In this document: in pieces, positions 23,078-31,687 of the stretch
How positions within the stretch are numbered: the stretch's first letter is position 1
Layout: each line of letters begins with the position of its first letter
NCBI GenBank assembly: GCA_025451135.1
Contig: JANWKW010000109.1
Span: 1 to 34,223, forward strand
Direction: 5' to 3'
Source of the DNA: Vulcanimicrobiia bacterium
GTDB taxonomy: Bacteria > Vulcanimicrobiota > Vulcanimicrobiia > Vulcanimicrobiales > Vulcanimicrobiaceae
Length of the DNA stretch: 34,223 nucleotides
The notes under the pieces: model-generated
Seen by the model: only the letters and a program-made list of their open reading frames with translations
Told to the model about the DNA's origin: nothing
The model's database searches: none
Translations under genes and position numbers: made by a program

Positions 23078-23125
23078 TTGTCATCCCGAGCGTAGGCGCG
23101 AAGCGCCGTAGTCGAGGGACCGCCA
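23078..23125 (+). repeat. Dispersed repeat, copy 7, in the purP/deaminase divergent control region
   Basis: A full unit with two single-base insertions (GTAGGCGCG and GCGCCGTAG), filling 48 of the 82 bp between two divergent start codons. No classical -35/-10 pair is visible in this gap. Confidence 0.92.
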
Positions 23126-23149
23126 CTCGCGCCGCGAACGACGCCCGCG

Positions 23150-24505
23150 ATGGCAACCCTCCTGATCCGGAACGCCGCCCGCATCGAGACGTTCGACGAC
23201 GCCGATGCCGCCTACGACGGCGGTTCGATCTTCGTGCGCGACAACGTCATCGAGCAGATCGGCCCATCGGCCGCCCTGCCGCAGACCGCGGACCGGATCG
23301 TGGACGCGAGCGACTGCATCGTCATCCCGGGCCTAGTCAACACGCACCATCACTTCTATCAGACGCTCACGCGCAACGTGCCCGGCACCCAGGACGCCAA
23401 GCTGTTCGATTGGCTGACGACCCTCTATCCGATCTGGGCGCGCATGGACGCGGAAGCGTTCCGCAGCGCGACCGGCGTCGCGCTCGCCGAACTGCTCAAG
23501 TCCGGCTGCACGACCGCCTTCGACCACACCTACATGTGGCCCAACGGCGCCCGCGTCGACGACCAGGTCGATGTCGCGCGCGCCATGGGCGTCCGCTTCC
23601 ACGTCTCGCGCGGCTCGATGTCCGTCGGCCGTTCCAAGGGCGGCCTTCCGCCGGACTCGTGCGTCGAGGACGAAGACGCCATCCTGGCCGACTGCGAACG
23701 CGTCGTCGACGCCTTCCACGACGCCTCGCGCTACGCGATGACCCGCGTCGTGCTCGCGCCCTGTTCGCCGTTCTCGGTCTCGCCCGATCTGATGCGCCAG
23801 AGCGCCGACCTCGCGCGCCGCAAGGGCGTCCATCTGCACACCCATCTCGCCGAAACGCTCGACGAAGAACACTTCTGCCTCGAGACGTTCGGCCGCCGCC
23901 CGGTCGAACTCGCCGAAGACCTCGGCTGGGTCGGCGCCGACGTCTGGTACGCGCACATGGTGCACCCGTCGCCCGATGAGATCGGCCGCCTCGGCGCCAC
24001 CCGCACCGGCATGGCCCACTGCCCGAGTTCCAACATGCGCCTCGCCTCCGGCGTCGCCCCGATCGGCGCGATGCGCAAAGCCGGCGCACGCGTCGGCCTC
24101 GCCGTCGACGGCTCGGCATCCAATGACTCGTCGCATCTTTTGATGGAAGCGCGCCAGGCGCTCCTCGTGCAGCGCGTCCACAACCTCGATCCGGCCGCAC
24201 TCACCGCCCGCGAGGCCCTACGCATCGCGACGCGCGGCGGCGCCGAAGTCCTCGGGCGCGACGACATCGGCCACCTCGCCGTCGGCATGGCCGCCGACAT
24301 CGTCGGCTTCCGCCTCGACACCCTCGATCTGGCCGGCGGCGCCATCCACGACCCGCTCGCCGCCCTCGTCTTCTGCACGCCCCCCAACGCCGACTTCGCG
24401 ATCGTCAACGGCATCCCCAAGATCGAACACGCCGCCGTCATCGACCTCGACGTACAACAACTCGTCGCGACGCAGAATCGCATCGCAAAGCAACTGCTAG
24501 CTTGA
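23150..24505 (+). CDS. 8-oxoguanine deaminase-like amidohydrolase (AtzA/TrzA family)
   Basis: This 451-residue metal hydrolase of the ATZ/TRZ amidohydrolase group has PGLVNTHHHFYQTLTRNVPG (metal His66 and His68), a metal His in HLHTHLAETLDEEH, a further His in WYAHMVHP, and the catalytic Asp in DGSASNDSSHL. The stretch FYQTLTRNVPGTQDAKLFDW and the length are typical of 8-oxoguanine deaminases, which turn 8-oxoguanine into urate. Related enzymes deaminate other purines or triazines, so the substrate is inferred. It should be cytosolic. It is divergent from purP, and a molybdenum hydroxylase of xanthine-dehydrogenase type lies 3.5 kb on, which fits purine salvage or breakdown. Confidence 0.88.
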   Translation: MATLLIRNAARIETFDDADAAYDGGSIFVRDNVIEQIGPSAALPQTADRIVDASDCIVIPGLVNTHHHFYQTLTRNVPGTQDAKLFDWLTTLYPIWARMDAEAFRSATGVALAELLKSGCTTAFDHTYMWPNGARVDDQVDVARAMGVRFHVSRGSMSVGRSKGGLPPDSCVEDEDAILADCERVVDAFHDASRYAMTRVVLAPCSPFSVSPDLMRQSADLARRKGVHLHTHLAETLDEEHFCLETFGRRPVELAEDLGWVGADVWYAHMVHPSPDEIGRLGATRTGMAHCPSSNMRLASGVAPIGAMRKAGARVGLAVDGSASNDSSHLLMEARQALLVQRVHNLDPAALTAREALRIATRGGAEVLGRDDIGHLAVGMAADIVGFRLDTLDLAGGAIHDPLAALVFCTPPNADFAIVNGIPKIEHAAVIDLDVQQLVATQNRIAKQLLA

Positions 24506-24512
24506 TCCCCCC

Positions 24513-24620
24513 CTGTCATTCCGAGCGTAGCGCTTCCTATCTTTGTCATCCCGAGCGTAGCGCTTCCTATCTTTGTCATCCCGAGCGTAGCGAAGCGTAG
24601 TCGAGGGACGAGGGACCGCC
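24513..24620 (+). repeat. Dispersed repeat, copy 8, with two extra 30-bp head units
   Basis: The head unit (TGTCATCCCGAGCGTAGCG then CTTCCTATCT) occurs twice with a period of 30 bases before the complete unit, which has two GAGGGAC heptamers. It lies between convergent genes. Confidence 0.92.
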
Positions 24621-24623
24621 GCG

Positions 24624-26036
24624 CTAGGGAACCGGCCCCGCCGAGATCGTCTCCAGCGTGACCGTCCGCCGTTGCCCCGGCGTACCCGGTGCCGGTCGCT
24701 GCGCCAGCACCGTGCCCAACCGCGCCGGCGAGCGGCGGGCCGCGACGCGGATGCCCAGCTTGGCGGCGGCCAACGTGCGCGCCGCCTCTGCCAAGCTCCG
24801 TCCGACGACGCCCGGAACCGCGACCGGCGGCAAGCCCGAACTCACCACCACGCTCACGCTCTCGCCCTTGCGCAGCATCGCGCCGGGCGCCGGCGCCTGC
24901 GCGACCACCATACCGCTGCGAAGGCGTTCGTCGGCGCGATGCGAGACGGCCGATACCAGTCCGGCGACTTCGACCGCCTTGAGCGCGCTCGTCTCCGTTC
25001 GCCCGCGCAGGTCCGGAACGCGCACGTCCGCCTTCGGACGCAGCGCGAATGCCGCGACCACGATCAGCAGCACCGCGACCGTCGCCGCGAGCGCGATCGG
25101 CGCCCACGCCGGCACGACGTACGCGTGCGACTGCCGCGCGCGCATCACCGGCACCGGCCGCGCCTGCACGATCGTCGGCGCCTCCGGGCCGAACGCCGGC
25201 GTCCGCGCCCGCTCCAAGGCCGCCAAGTCGGCGTCGAGTTCGTTCGCCGAGGCGTACCGCGATGCGGGGTCTTTCTGCAGCAGACGATGCACGATCGCGG
25301 CGAGGCCCGGGCTCATGAACGCCTGCAGATCCGCGGCCGCCGGCACCGGCGCCTGGACCTGCGCGAGCGCGACCGCCAGCTCCGACTCCCCCGCGAACGG
25401 CACCTCGCCGCTGCGCAATTGATAGATGACGATCCCGAGGCTATAGAGGTCCGACGCGGCAGTGACCGGCCGTCCCTGCGCCTGTTCGGGCGAGCAGTAG
25501 TGCGCGCTGCCGACCATGTGTCCCGGCCGGGTGATCGTGAAGTCGCCTGGGGCAGCCGTCTTCGCGAGCCCGAAATCGACGACTTTGACGACGCCGTCGG
25601 CCGCTAGGAGCACGTTCCCGGGCTTGATGTCGCGATGCAGGACGCCGCGTTCGTTCGCGACCGCGAGCGCCTGCGCGATCTGCCGCGCGAACGCGACCAC
25701 GTCGGCCTCCGGCAGCGGCCCGTCGCGGGCCAGCACGGTTCCGAGCGATGGTCCGTCGACGTACTCCATCACGATGGCGTGCGAATCGCCGTCGCTCAGG
25801 ATATCGTGGATGGCGGCGACGTTCGGGTGCGCGACGGTAGCGGCGGCCCGCGCTTCGGCATAGAAGCGCGCGAGGAATTCCCGGTCGAGCGCGTATGCCG
25901 GTTTGAGCACTTTGACCGCGACCGTCCGCCGGAGTACGCGATCGTACGCGCGCGAAACGGTGCACGTCGCGCCTTCGCCGACCGGCTCTCCCAGCAGGTA
26001 GCGGTCTCCAAGCAAGCGGGATGCCGAGCGTGCCAT
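24624..26036 (-). CDS. PASTA-domain Ser/Thr protein kinase (PknB/PrkC type)
   Basis: This 470-residue membrane kinase has a kinase domain at residues 10-275 with the glycine loop GEGATCTV (19-26), Lys42 in VAVKVLKP, HRDIKPGN (134-141) and DFGLAKT (154-160). All catalytic residues are present. A basic juxtamembrane stretch and one membrane helix (311-332) follow, then two PASTA repeats (about 337-401 and 404-467, each with the VP-x-L/V-x-G-R opening). PASTA kinases sense muropeptides or lipid II outside the cell and control cell-wall growth and division. Two repeats is fewer than the three or four of many homologues. It is a lone gene, divergent from the desaturase, with no phosphatase gene beside it. 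Confidence 0.94.
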   Translation of the reverse strand: MARSASRLLGDRYLLGEPVGEGATCTVSRAYDRVLRRTVAVKVLKPAYALDREFLARFYAEARAAATVAHPNVAAIHDILSDGDSHAIVMEYVDGPSLGTVLARDGPLPEADVVAFARQIAQALAVANERGVLHRDIKPGNVLLAADGVVKVVDFGLAKTAAPGDFTITRPGHMVGSAHYCSPEQAQGRPVTAASDLYSLGIVIYQLRSGEVPFAGESELAVALAQVQAPVPAAADLQAFMSPGLAAIVHRLLQKDPASRYASANELDADLAALERARTPAFGPEAPTIVQARPVPVMRARQSHAYVVPAWAPIALAATVAVLLIVVAAFALRPKADVRVPDLRGRTETSALKAVEVAGLVSAVSHRADERLRSGMVVAQAPAPGAMLRKGESVSVVVSSGLPPVAVPGVVGRSLAEAARTLAAAKLGIRVAARRSPARLGTVLAQRPAPGTPGQRRTVTLETISAGPVP

Positions 26037-26116
26037 AGGTCGTACGTTCCCGTTTTCATGCCAAAAGCGAACATCCGCCTCGTGCCTGCGACATTAGGCG
26101 CTTTCCGACGTGAGAA

Positions 26117-26141
26117 GTTTCGACGAAACCGAGAGGCCTCT
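26117..26141. promoter_or_regulatory. Two adjacent palindromes upstream of the desaturase
   Basis: GTTTCGACGAAAC (26117-26129, six-base arms around one base) and AGAGGCCTCT (26132-26141, perfect) lie side by side in the 227-bp divergent gap between kinase and desaturase, about 125 bases before the desaturase ATG and 90 before the kinase ATG. They may be operators for either gene. Confidence 0.35.
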
Positions 26142-26263
26142 AAGCGAAGCCGGGTAAAGTCACGGATACGCGCTAGTCCTATCCACCCGGAACGATCGTG
26201 CGTCGACCTCAATAGACCGGTCCCAGCGTTTCGGAAGCGCATTCCTCGAAAGTAGTCTCTCGC

Positions 26264-27109
26264 ATGGCTCACGCCAAGAAGATCAACTGGCCGATCGCGA
26301 TCAGCATCGGTGCCATCCACGTCATCGCGCTGGCCGCGGTCATCCCGGCGCTCTTCTCCTGGTCGTCGTTCTTCCTGATGATCGGCCTGAGCATCGCGAC
26401 GTGCGGCATCGGCATCTCGCTCTCGTTCCATCGCTCGCTCACCCATCGCGGGCTGCGCCTGATCAAGCCGTTCAACTACATCGCCGCGTTCCTCGGAACG
26501 CTCGCGCTGCAGGGCGGCCCGGTCACCTGGGTCGCGACCCATCGCCAGCACCACGCCGCCACCGATAAGGAAGGCGATCCGCACGGCGCGGACCGCGGCT
26601 TCTTCTGGTCGCATTGCGAATGGCTGATCCGCAACAACGACGCCGTTCCGAACGACGCCGAACGTGCCCGCCTCGCGCCCGACCTCTACAACGATCCGAT
26701 CATGATGTTCCTCGACAAGAACAGCGTGCTGCTCCAGATCGCGCTCGGCGTCGGGCTCTACTTCTTCGGCGGTCTCTCGGCCGTCATCTGGGGAACGTTC
26801 GTCCGCCTGACCGTGATGTACCACTCGACCTGGCTCGTCAACAGCGCGTCGCACATGTTCGGCTACCGTACCTACAAGACCAACGATCTCTCGCGCAACA
26901 ACTGGTGGGTGGCGCTCCTCTCCTGGGGCGAAGGCTGGCACAACAACCACCACGCCTTCCAGTTCTCGGCCCGCCACGGTCTGCGCTGGTTCGAGTTCGA
27001 TCCGATCTGGCTCGCCATCCGCGGTCTCGCCGTCGTCCGCATCGCCCGCGACATCAAAGTCCCCAGCCTAGAAATGCGCCAACGCCTCTCCCTGTCATCC
27101 CGAGCGTAG
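26264..27109 (+). CDS. Acyl-CoA/acyl-lipid desaturase (delta-9 fatty-acid desaturase family)
   Basis: This 281-residue integral membrane di-iron enzyme introduces a double bond into fatty acyl chains. The three histidine boxes are complete: HRSLTH (56-61), HRQHH (93-97) and HNNHH (216-220). Hydrophobic pairs lie at about 9-52 and 145-178. The arrangement matches bacterial stearoyl-CoA-type desaturases; cytochrome b5 or ferredoxin would supply electrons and neither is fused. The final residues LSLSSRA and the TAG stop come from a dispersed repeat, as in the Ada-like gene. It has a long upstream gap with two palindromes, so its expression is probably regulated, perhaps by temperature or lipid state. 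Confidence 0.94.
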   Translation: MAHAKKINWPIAISIGAIHVIALAAVIPALFSWSSFFLMIGLSIATCGIGISLSFHRSLTHRGLRLIKPFNYIAAFLGTLALQGGPVTWVATHRQHHAATDKEGDPHGADRGFFWSHCEWLIRNNDAVPNDAERARLAPDLYNDPIMMFLDKNSVLLQIALGVGLYFFGGLSAVIWGTFVRLTVMYHSTWLVNSASHMFGYRTYKTNDLSRNNWWVALLSWGEGWHNNHHAFQFSARHGLRWFEFDPIWLAIRGLAVVRIARDIKVPSLEMRQRLSLSSRA

Positions 27110-27166
27110 CGCCTCCTCTCCTTGTCATCCCGAGCGTAGCGCGAAGCGCGCAGTCGAGGGACCGGC
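27092..27166 (+). repeat. Dispersed repeat, copy 9 (head unit plus full unit)
   Basis: A 30-base head unit overlaps the end of the desaturase gene and gives its stop. A full unit starts at 27122 and ends GTCGAGGGACCGGCG. Confidence 0.92.
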
Positions 27167-27193
27167 GCCCCCCTTGTCACTCGCTTCGCCCTC

Positions 27194-27712
27194 CTAGTCG
27201 TCGAGATCGGCGAAGGCCTCGCTCACATCGAACACCAGCCAAGGAGCTGCCGCATGTTCGAATCGTTCGTCGCTCGCATACGTGCGAACACCGTCGCGAG
27301 CGTGCGCGATAATGACGCGCTTAGCCGGGTCGACATCCAGCACGAGTACCGCGCCGGTGGCGAGATAACGCGCCGTCTTCCGTTCGCGTAGCCCCGGTCG
27401 GCTCGACGGCGAGCGAACCTCGACCGCAACATCCGGTGAAAACGGCGGAATCTCGCGGTCACCTTTCGGTAAGACCCGAAGCCGATCGTACGAGGCGAAG
27501 GATACGTCGGGCTGAAGGATCGAGTCGGTCCCGTCGACGTCGCCAACACGGAACTCCCATTCGGTACCGACCCTACCCGTCGTTCCAGCAAGACGACGGA
27601 GAGCAATGGCCATGGAGAGTTGAACGGTCGCATGGGTTTGACGCGGGCTCACCTTCGCGTACCGCACGCCGTCGAGGGTCTCGAAGTATTTCGGCTGATA
27701 GGACGTCGGCAT
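27194..27712 (-). CDS. Uma2 family (DUF820) restriction-endonuclease-like protein
   Basis: This 172-residue protein has the PD-(D/E)xK-type core of the Uma2 family: an N-terminal helix (RQTHATVQLSMAIALRRLAG), LQPDVSFASYDRL with the metal-type Asp, PDVAVEVRSPSSRPG with the Glu, and ERKTARYLATGAVLVLDVDP with the Lys. The family is very common in Cyanobacteria and Chloroflexi; nuclease activity is predicted from the fold and the biological role is unsettled. ATG 27712 was chosen because GGTGGA lies seven bases upstream; the extension to 27781 has no support. It lies alone between two repeats, a typical setting for such scattered genes. Confidence 0.85.
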   Translation of the reverse strand: MPTSYQPKYFETLDGVRYAKVSPRQTHATVQLSMAIALRRLAGTTGRVGTEWEFRVGDVDGTDSILQPDVSFASYDRLRVLPKGDREIPPFSPDVAVEVRSPSSRPGLRERKTARYLATGAVLVLDVDPAKRVIIAHARDGVRTYASDERFEHAAAPWLVFDVSEAFADLDD

Positions 27713-28058
27713 AATCTTCCACCGCCAGTCTATCACGCGAAAGCGCCTGACCGACAAGCCCGCGAAGGCCGGCGGCGTCACCGAAATTGGTCAGTCAACC
27801 AAACTTCTCTTCTTCGACGACGCCGGCAGTGGTCGTCGCGCTCTCTCCTGGGGCGCCTCAACCCGCTAGCGCTTCCTCTCTTTGTCATCCCGAGCGTAGC
27901 GCGAAGCGCGTAGTCGAGGGACCGCCCCCACCTACCGCCCGTCGGCAACCGGCGCCGAGAGGACCCAACGACGTGAAGTTCTTCGGGGTCGGTTGGCCGA
28001 CGAGCTCAGCCCAAATCGAACGGCGCAAAATACGCGATGTGCCACCACGTATCGACGC
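27713..28058. other. 346-bp gap without a supported gene
   Basis: Apart from repeat copy 10 I see no gene, RNA or clear promoter here. The short frames on both strands are made partly of repeat sequence. Confidence 0.6.
27866..27927 (+). repeat. Dispersed repeat, copy 10
   Basis: The tail of a head unit (TAGCGCTTCCTCTC) precedes a full unit running from TTTGTCATCCCGAGCGTAG to GTCGAGGGACCGCC. Confidence 0.92.
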
Positions 28059-30233
28059 TCACGCTCGGGAAGTCGCCCCCCGATCGGAAACCGCCTTGAT
28101 CGCGCGCAGGACGCGTTCCGGCGTCATCGGGAGCTGCGTGACCCACGCGCCGGTGGCGTCGTGGATCGCGCTTGCGACCGCGGCCGCGAACGGCACCAGC
28201 GGCATCTCCGACATCCCGCGCGCGCCGTACGGCCCCTGCGGATCGGCGTGCTCGACGATGACCGGATACACGTCGGTCGGCATATCCAGCGTCGTCGGCA
28301 GCAGGTAGTTGCTGAAGTGCGGCGTGAGGATCTTGCCGTCTTTGCAGATCAAATTCTCGGTGAGCGTATACCCGACGGCCTGCGCCAAGCAGCCCTCGAT
28401 CTGTCCCTCGACCTGCTGTTTGTTGATCGCCTTGCCGACGTCGTGCACGCTGATGATCTTGGCGATCCGCACCTGCCCGGTGCGCGTGTCGACCTCGACT
28501 TCGACCGCCTGCGACGTGTAGCCGTAGCAGAAGTTCGGCGTGCCCTTGCCGGTCTCGGGATCGAGCGGCGTGGTCGGCGTCGGACGGAACTGCACGGTCG
28601 CCTTCGCATCCGTGCCCGGGAACTTCGCGAGCGCGGCCTTGGCCGCGTCGTGCACCGCGCGTCCGCCCATGAACGTCATGCGCGAGGCCGACGCGCTGCC
28701 GGCGTTCGGCGCTTCGTCGCTCGCCTCGGCCACGATCTGCACGCGGTCGAGCGGGCAGCCCAGCGCCTCGGCGCAGATCTGCCGCAGGATCAGGTGCGCG
28801 CCCTGGCCGACGTCGGCCGCGCCGACGCGCAGCAGCGCGTGCGTGATCTCGCTCACGCCCGAGAGTTCGACCGTCGCGGTCGCCTGATCCGGATAGCCGA
28901 ACGAGTAGCCGACGTTCTTGATGCCCGACGCGAAGCCGTGGCCGCGTTTGATCGGCCCCTTCGGCGCCGCCACCGGCTTGCCGTAGCCTAGCCGCGCCTG
29001 CGCTTCTTCTTCGCAGCGTTCCAGGCACTCCATCGCACCGACCCCCGCCGGCAGCGTGCATTGCGTCGCCCCGACGTCGCCTTCGACGAAGATGTTGCGC
29101 CGCCGCAGCTCGACCGGATCGATGTCCAGCGCATGCGCCAGGCGCGTCACCATCGACTCGACCGCGAAGTGCGCCTGCGGGCAGCCGAAGCCGCGGAACG
29201 CGCCGCTCGGCACGTTGTTGGTATACACCGCATAGCCGTCCGACCACACGTTGGCGATCCGGTACGAGCCGCCCGCGAACAGCGTCGCGCCCTTGAGCAC
29301 TTCCGCACTGGTCGATTCGTACGCGCCGCCATCCGCGACCAGTTCCGTCTGCGCGGCCACGATCGTGCCGTCGTTCTTGGCGCCCCACTTAGTGCGGATG
29401 AAGTACGGGTGGCGCTTGTGGTGCCCGATGATCGACTCGTCGCGGCTCCACACGATCGCGGTCGGCCGCTTCAGCTTCCAGGTCGCAAGCGCCAGTAGCG
29501 GCGCCACGTTGAGATCCTCGCGGCCGCCGAACGCGCCGCCGATCTTCGCGTAGCGGATCGCGACATCGTCTTCGGAGAGCTGCAGCATCTCGGCGATCTG
29601 GCGCAGGTCTTCGTGCAGCCACTGACCGGCCGTCTCCACGACCAGCTTCTCGCCTTCGTAGTACGCCACGCCCGCGTCGGGCTGCAGGTACGCGTGTTCC
29701 TGCCAGCCGGTCTCGAACTCGCCCTCGAGCACCACGTCGCAGGTCTTGAACGCCGCCTCGCAGTCGCCGTAGCGGATGCGGACGTGTTCGAGCACGTTGC
29801 TCTCGCGCTCGTCGTGCACCAGCGGCGAGTCCGGCGACATGGCCGCGCGCGCGTCCACCACCGGCGGCAGGTCTTCGTAGCTCACCTCGACCAGTTTGGC
29901 GCCTTCTTCGGCCGCCTGCGCGGTCTCGGCCACCACCAGCGCGACCCGGTCGCCCCAGAAGCGGACCTTGCTATCGCACAGCAGCGGCTGATCGGCCTTC
30001 ACCAAGCCGTAGCGATTGTAGGGCACGTCGACCGCGGTCAGCACCGCCACCACCCCCGGATGCGCCAGCGCCTTGGCGCTATCGATCGCGAGGATCTTGG
30101 CGTGGGCGCGATGCGCGAACACCACCTTGAGCCGCAGCATGTCCGGGCGCACGAGATCCGCCGGGTACATGGCCGTGCCGGTCACCTTGCCCAGCGCGTC
30201 GTGACGCGGTTCGGATTTTCCGATCAAGCTCAC
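28059..30233 (-). CDS. Xanthine dehydrogenase-type molybdenum hydroxylase, large subunit
   Basis: This 724-residue molybdopterin-binding subunit hydroxylates a purine or other aromatic heterocycle with water as oxygen source. It has the GGAFGGRE loop (232-239), VPSGAFRGFGCPQ (Arg347, typical of xanthine dehydrogenases; the CO-dehydrogenase loop CSFR is absent), VGQGAH, and the catalytic Glu676 in GMSEMPLVPFAAA. It starts with GTG overlapping the TGA of the upstream gene, so both subunits are translationally coupled. The frame upstream of 30233 is a shadow of that gene. Substrate is inferred as xanthine or hypoxanthine from the motif and from the deaminase nearby. The last residues ATSRA look like a decayed repeat head. 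Confidence 0.93.
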   Translation of the reverse strand: MSLIGKSEPRHDALGKVTGTAMYPADLVRPDMLRLKVVFAHRAHAKILAIDSAKALAHPGVVAVLTAVDVPYNRYGLVKADQPLLCDSKVRFWGDRVALVVAETAQAAEEGAKLVEVSYEDLPPVVDARAAMSPDSPLVHDERESNVLEHVRIRYGDCEAAFKTCDVVLEGEFETGWQEHAYLQPDAGVAYYEGEKLVVETAGQWLHEDLRQIAEMLQLSEDDVAIRYAKIGGAFGGREDLNVAPLLALATWKLKRPTAIVWSRDESIIGHHKRHPYFIRTKWGAKNDGTIVAAQTELVADGGAYESTSAEVLKGATLFAGGSYRIANVWSDGYAVYTNNVPSGAFRGFGCPQAHFAVESMVTRLAHALDIDPVELRRRNIFVEGDVGATQCTLPAGVGAMECLERCEEEAQARLGYGKPVAAPKGPIKRGHGFASGIKNVGYSFGYPDQATATVELSGVSEITHALLRVGAADVGQGAHLILRQICAEALGCPLDRVQIVAEASDEAPNAGSASASRMTFMGGRAVHDAAKAALAKFPGTDAKATVQFRPTPTTPLDPETGKGTPNFCYGYTSQAVEVEVDTRTGQVRIAKIISVHDVGKAINKQQVEGQIEGCLAQAVGYTLTENLICKDGKILTPHFSNYLLPTTLDMPTDVYPVIVEHADPQGPYGARGMSEMPLVPFAAAVASAIHDATGAWVTQLPMTPERVLRAIKAVSDRGATSRA

Positions 30234-31651
30234 GCCTTCGGCCTCCCGGCGCGCGCGACCGCCGCCGTGTCGTTGCACGAGATCATCGCGTCGAGGATCT
30301 TGCGATAGCCGGTGCACCGGCACAGGTTGCCGCTGATCGCCTGCTGGTGCTGCTCGAGCGTCGCCGACGGGAACTCTTGCAGGCCCTTGGCGCCGGCCAT
30401 CAGCATGCCGGGGATGCAGAACCCGCACTGCACGGCCGCATTGTCGATGTATGCCTGCTGCAGCGGGTGCAGGTGCTCGCCCTCGGCCAAGCCTTCGATC
30501 GTGGTCACCGACTTGCCGTGGATCTGCGGCGCCGGCACCAGGCACGACATCACCGCCGCGCCGTCGATCCAGACCGTGCATGCGCCGCACTCGCCTTCGG
30601 CGCAGCCCTCTTTCGCGCCGGTCAGGCCTGCGTTCTCGCGCAGTGCGTTGAGCAGCGTCTTGGTGGCGGCGCCTTCCAGCTGCCGCGGCTGGCCGTTGAT
30701 GGTGGCGTCGATCGTGCCCGCGAACGCGGGCGCGCCGGCGGATCGTTCGCCGGTGTCGAGCAAGACCGGTTCGCGCGGCAAGTTCTCCGCCTGCTTGCCG
30801 TCGCGCATCCGCTCGAGCGCCTCGATCACGTAGACCGCGACCGTCTCCTTGCGATACTCCGCCGAGCCGCGCACGTCGGCGATCGGCCGCACCTCGCCGG
30901 AAGCGATCGTAGCCGCCAGCGCGATCGTCGCGTCGTCCAGCTTCTTGCCGGCCAGGAACGCCTCGGCCTCGGGCACGCGCACGATCGTCGGCGCCACGCA
31001 ACCGATCGCGATCCGCGCGCACTGCACTCGGCCGTCGCTCTCGAGCGCCACTCCGGCCGCGAGCGCGATCACCGAGATCGCCTGCGCGCGCCGCAACCCC
31101 AGCTTCAGGAAGATGCTGCGCTCGTCGGGCCGCGTCGCCCGTACCCGGATCTCCACGAGCAGTTCGTCGGGCGCCATCACGGTCGTGCGGAAGCCGGTGA
31201 AGAACTCGGCGATGTCGACCGTCCGCTCGCCCCGCTCGCTGCGCAGCACGACCGACGCGCCCAGCGCGACCAGCGGCGCGATCGTGTCGTTGGCCGGCGA
31301 TGCGGTCACCAGATTGCCGGCCAGCGTCCCGCGCGTGCGGATCTGCGGCGCGCCCACCTCGGCGCAGGCCTGATAGAGCGAGAGCGCCCGGTCGCGCGCG
31401 TCGCGCGAAGCCAGCACGTCGTTGTGGGTGGCCAGGCCCCCGATCGCGATCTCGTCGCCTTCGCGGCGCACGTACTTGAGCGCGTCGAGCGCCGTGATAT
31501 CGATCAGCGTCTGCGTGAGCTTGATGCCGCGCTGCAGCTCGACGAGGACGTCGGTGCCCCCGGAGACCATCCGCGCGTCGGCCCCGTGCTCGCCGAGAAG
31601 GCGAAGGGCTTCAGCCTCTGTAGTAGGCCGAAGATAGCTGGAATACATCAT
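30230..31651 (-). CDS. Fused FAD and [2Fe-2S] subunit of the molybdenum hydroxylase
   Basis: This 473-residue electron-transfer subunit carries two modules that are separate in many bacteria. Residues 1-290 are the FAD domain (VSGGTDVLVEL, TRGTLAGNLVTASPANDTIA). Residues about 312-473 are the iron-sulfur domain with both clusters: Cys350, Cys355, Cys358 and Cys370 (GCAEGECGACTV ... SC) and Cys409, Cys412, Cys444 and Cys446 (QCGFC ... LCRC). The order FAD then 2Fe-2S is the reverse of eukaryotic xanthine dehydrogenase. ATG 31651 (followed by another ATG) starts the conserved SYLRPTTEAEAL. Its end overlaps the start of the large subunit. It is divergent from the xdhC-like gene across 36 bp. Confidence 0.94.
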   Translation of the reverse strand: MMYSSYLRPTTEAEALRLLGEHGADARMVSGGTDVLVELQRGIKLTQTLIDITALDALKYVRREGDEIAIGGLATHNDVLASRDARDRALSLYQACAEVGAPQIRTRGTLAGNLVTASPANDTIAPLVALGASVVLRSERGERTVDIAEFFTGFRTTVMAPDELLVEIRVRATRPDERSIFLKLGLRRAQAISVIALAAGVALESDGRVQCARIAIGCVAPTIVRVPEAEAFLAGKKLDDATIALAATIASGEVRPIADVRGSAEYRKETVAVYVIEALERMRDGKQAENLPREPVLLDTGERSAGAPAFAGTIDATINGQPRQLEGAATKTLLNALRENAGLTGAKEGCAEGECGACTVWIDGAAVMSCLVPAPQIHGKSVTTIEGLAEGEHLHPLQQAYIDNAAVQCGFCIPGMLMAGAKGLQEFPSATLEQHQQAISGNLCRCTGYRKILDAMISCNDTAAVARAGRPKA

Positions 31652-31687
31652 GCGGGTTTCGATATTTCGCCGTGGAACCCATGCGGG

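Noticed and set aside
23068-23184. Extension of PurP to 23184
   Set aside because: The extra residues (including GGPSTTALRAYARDD) are translation of the dispersed repeat and would overlap the divergent deaminase gene.
28054-28080. Minus-orientation copy of the dispersed repeat at the end of the molybdenum subunit gene
   Set aside because: Only about 15 bases resemble the head (TTCCCGAGCGTGAGCG on minus). It may be chance or a decayed copy, so it is not counted among the eleven loci.
30234-31022. Upstream extension of the molybdenum-subunit frame
   Set aside because: It is a shadow of the FAD/2Fe-2S gene. The conserved N-terminus begins at GTG 30233, coupled to the upstream stop.
28059-31651. 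Reading the hydroxylase as an aerobic CO dehydrogenase because of the CoxI-like partner
   Set aside because: The active-site loop is AFRGFG of the xanthine-dehydrogenase type and the CO-specific CSFR loop is absent.
30347-31687. Upstream extension of the XdhC frame
   Set aside because: It is antisense to the FAD/2Fe-2S gene; XdhC similarity begins only at GTG 31688.
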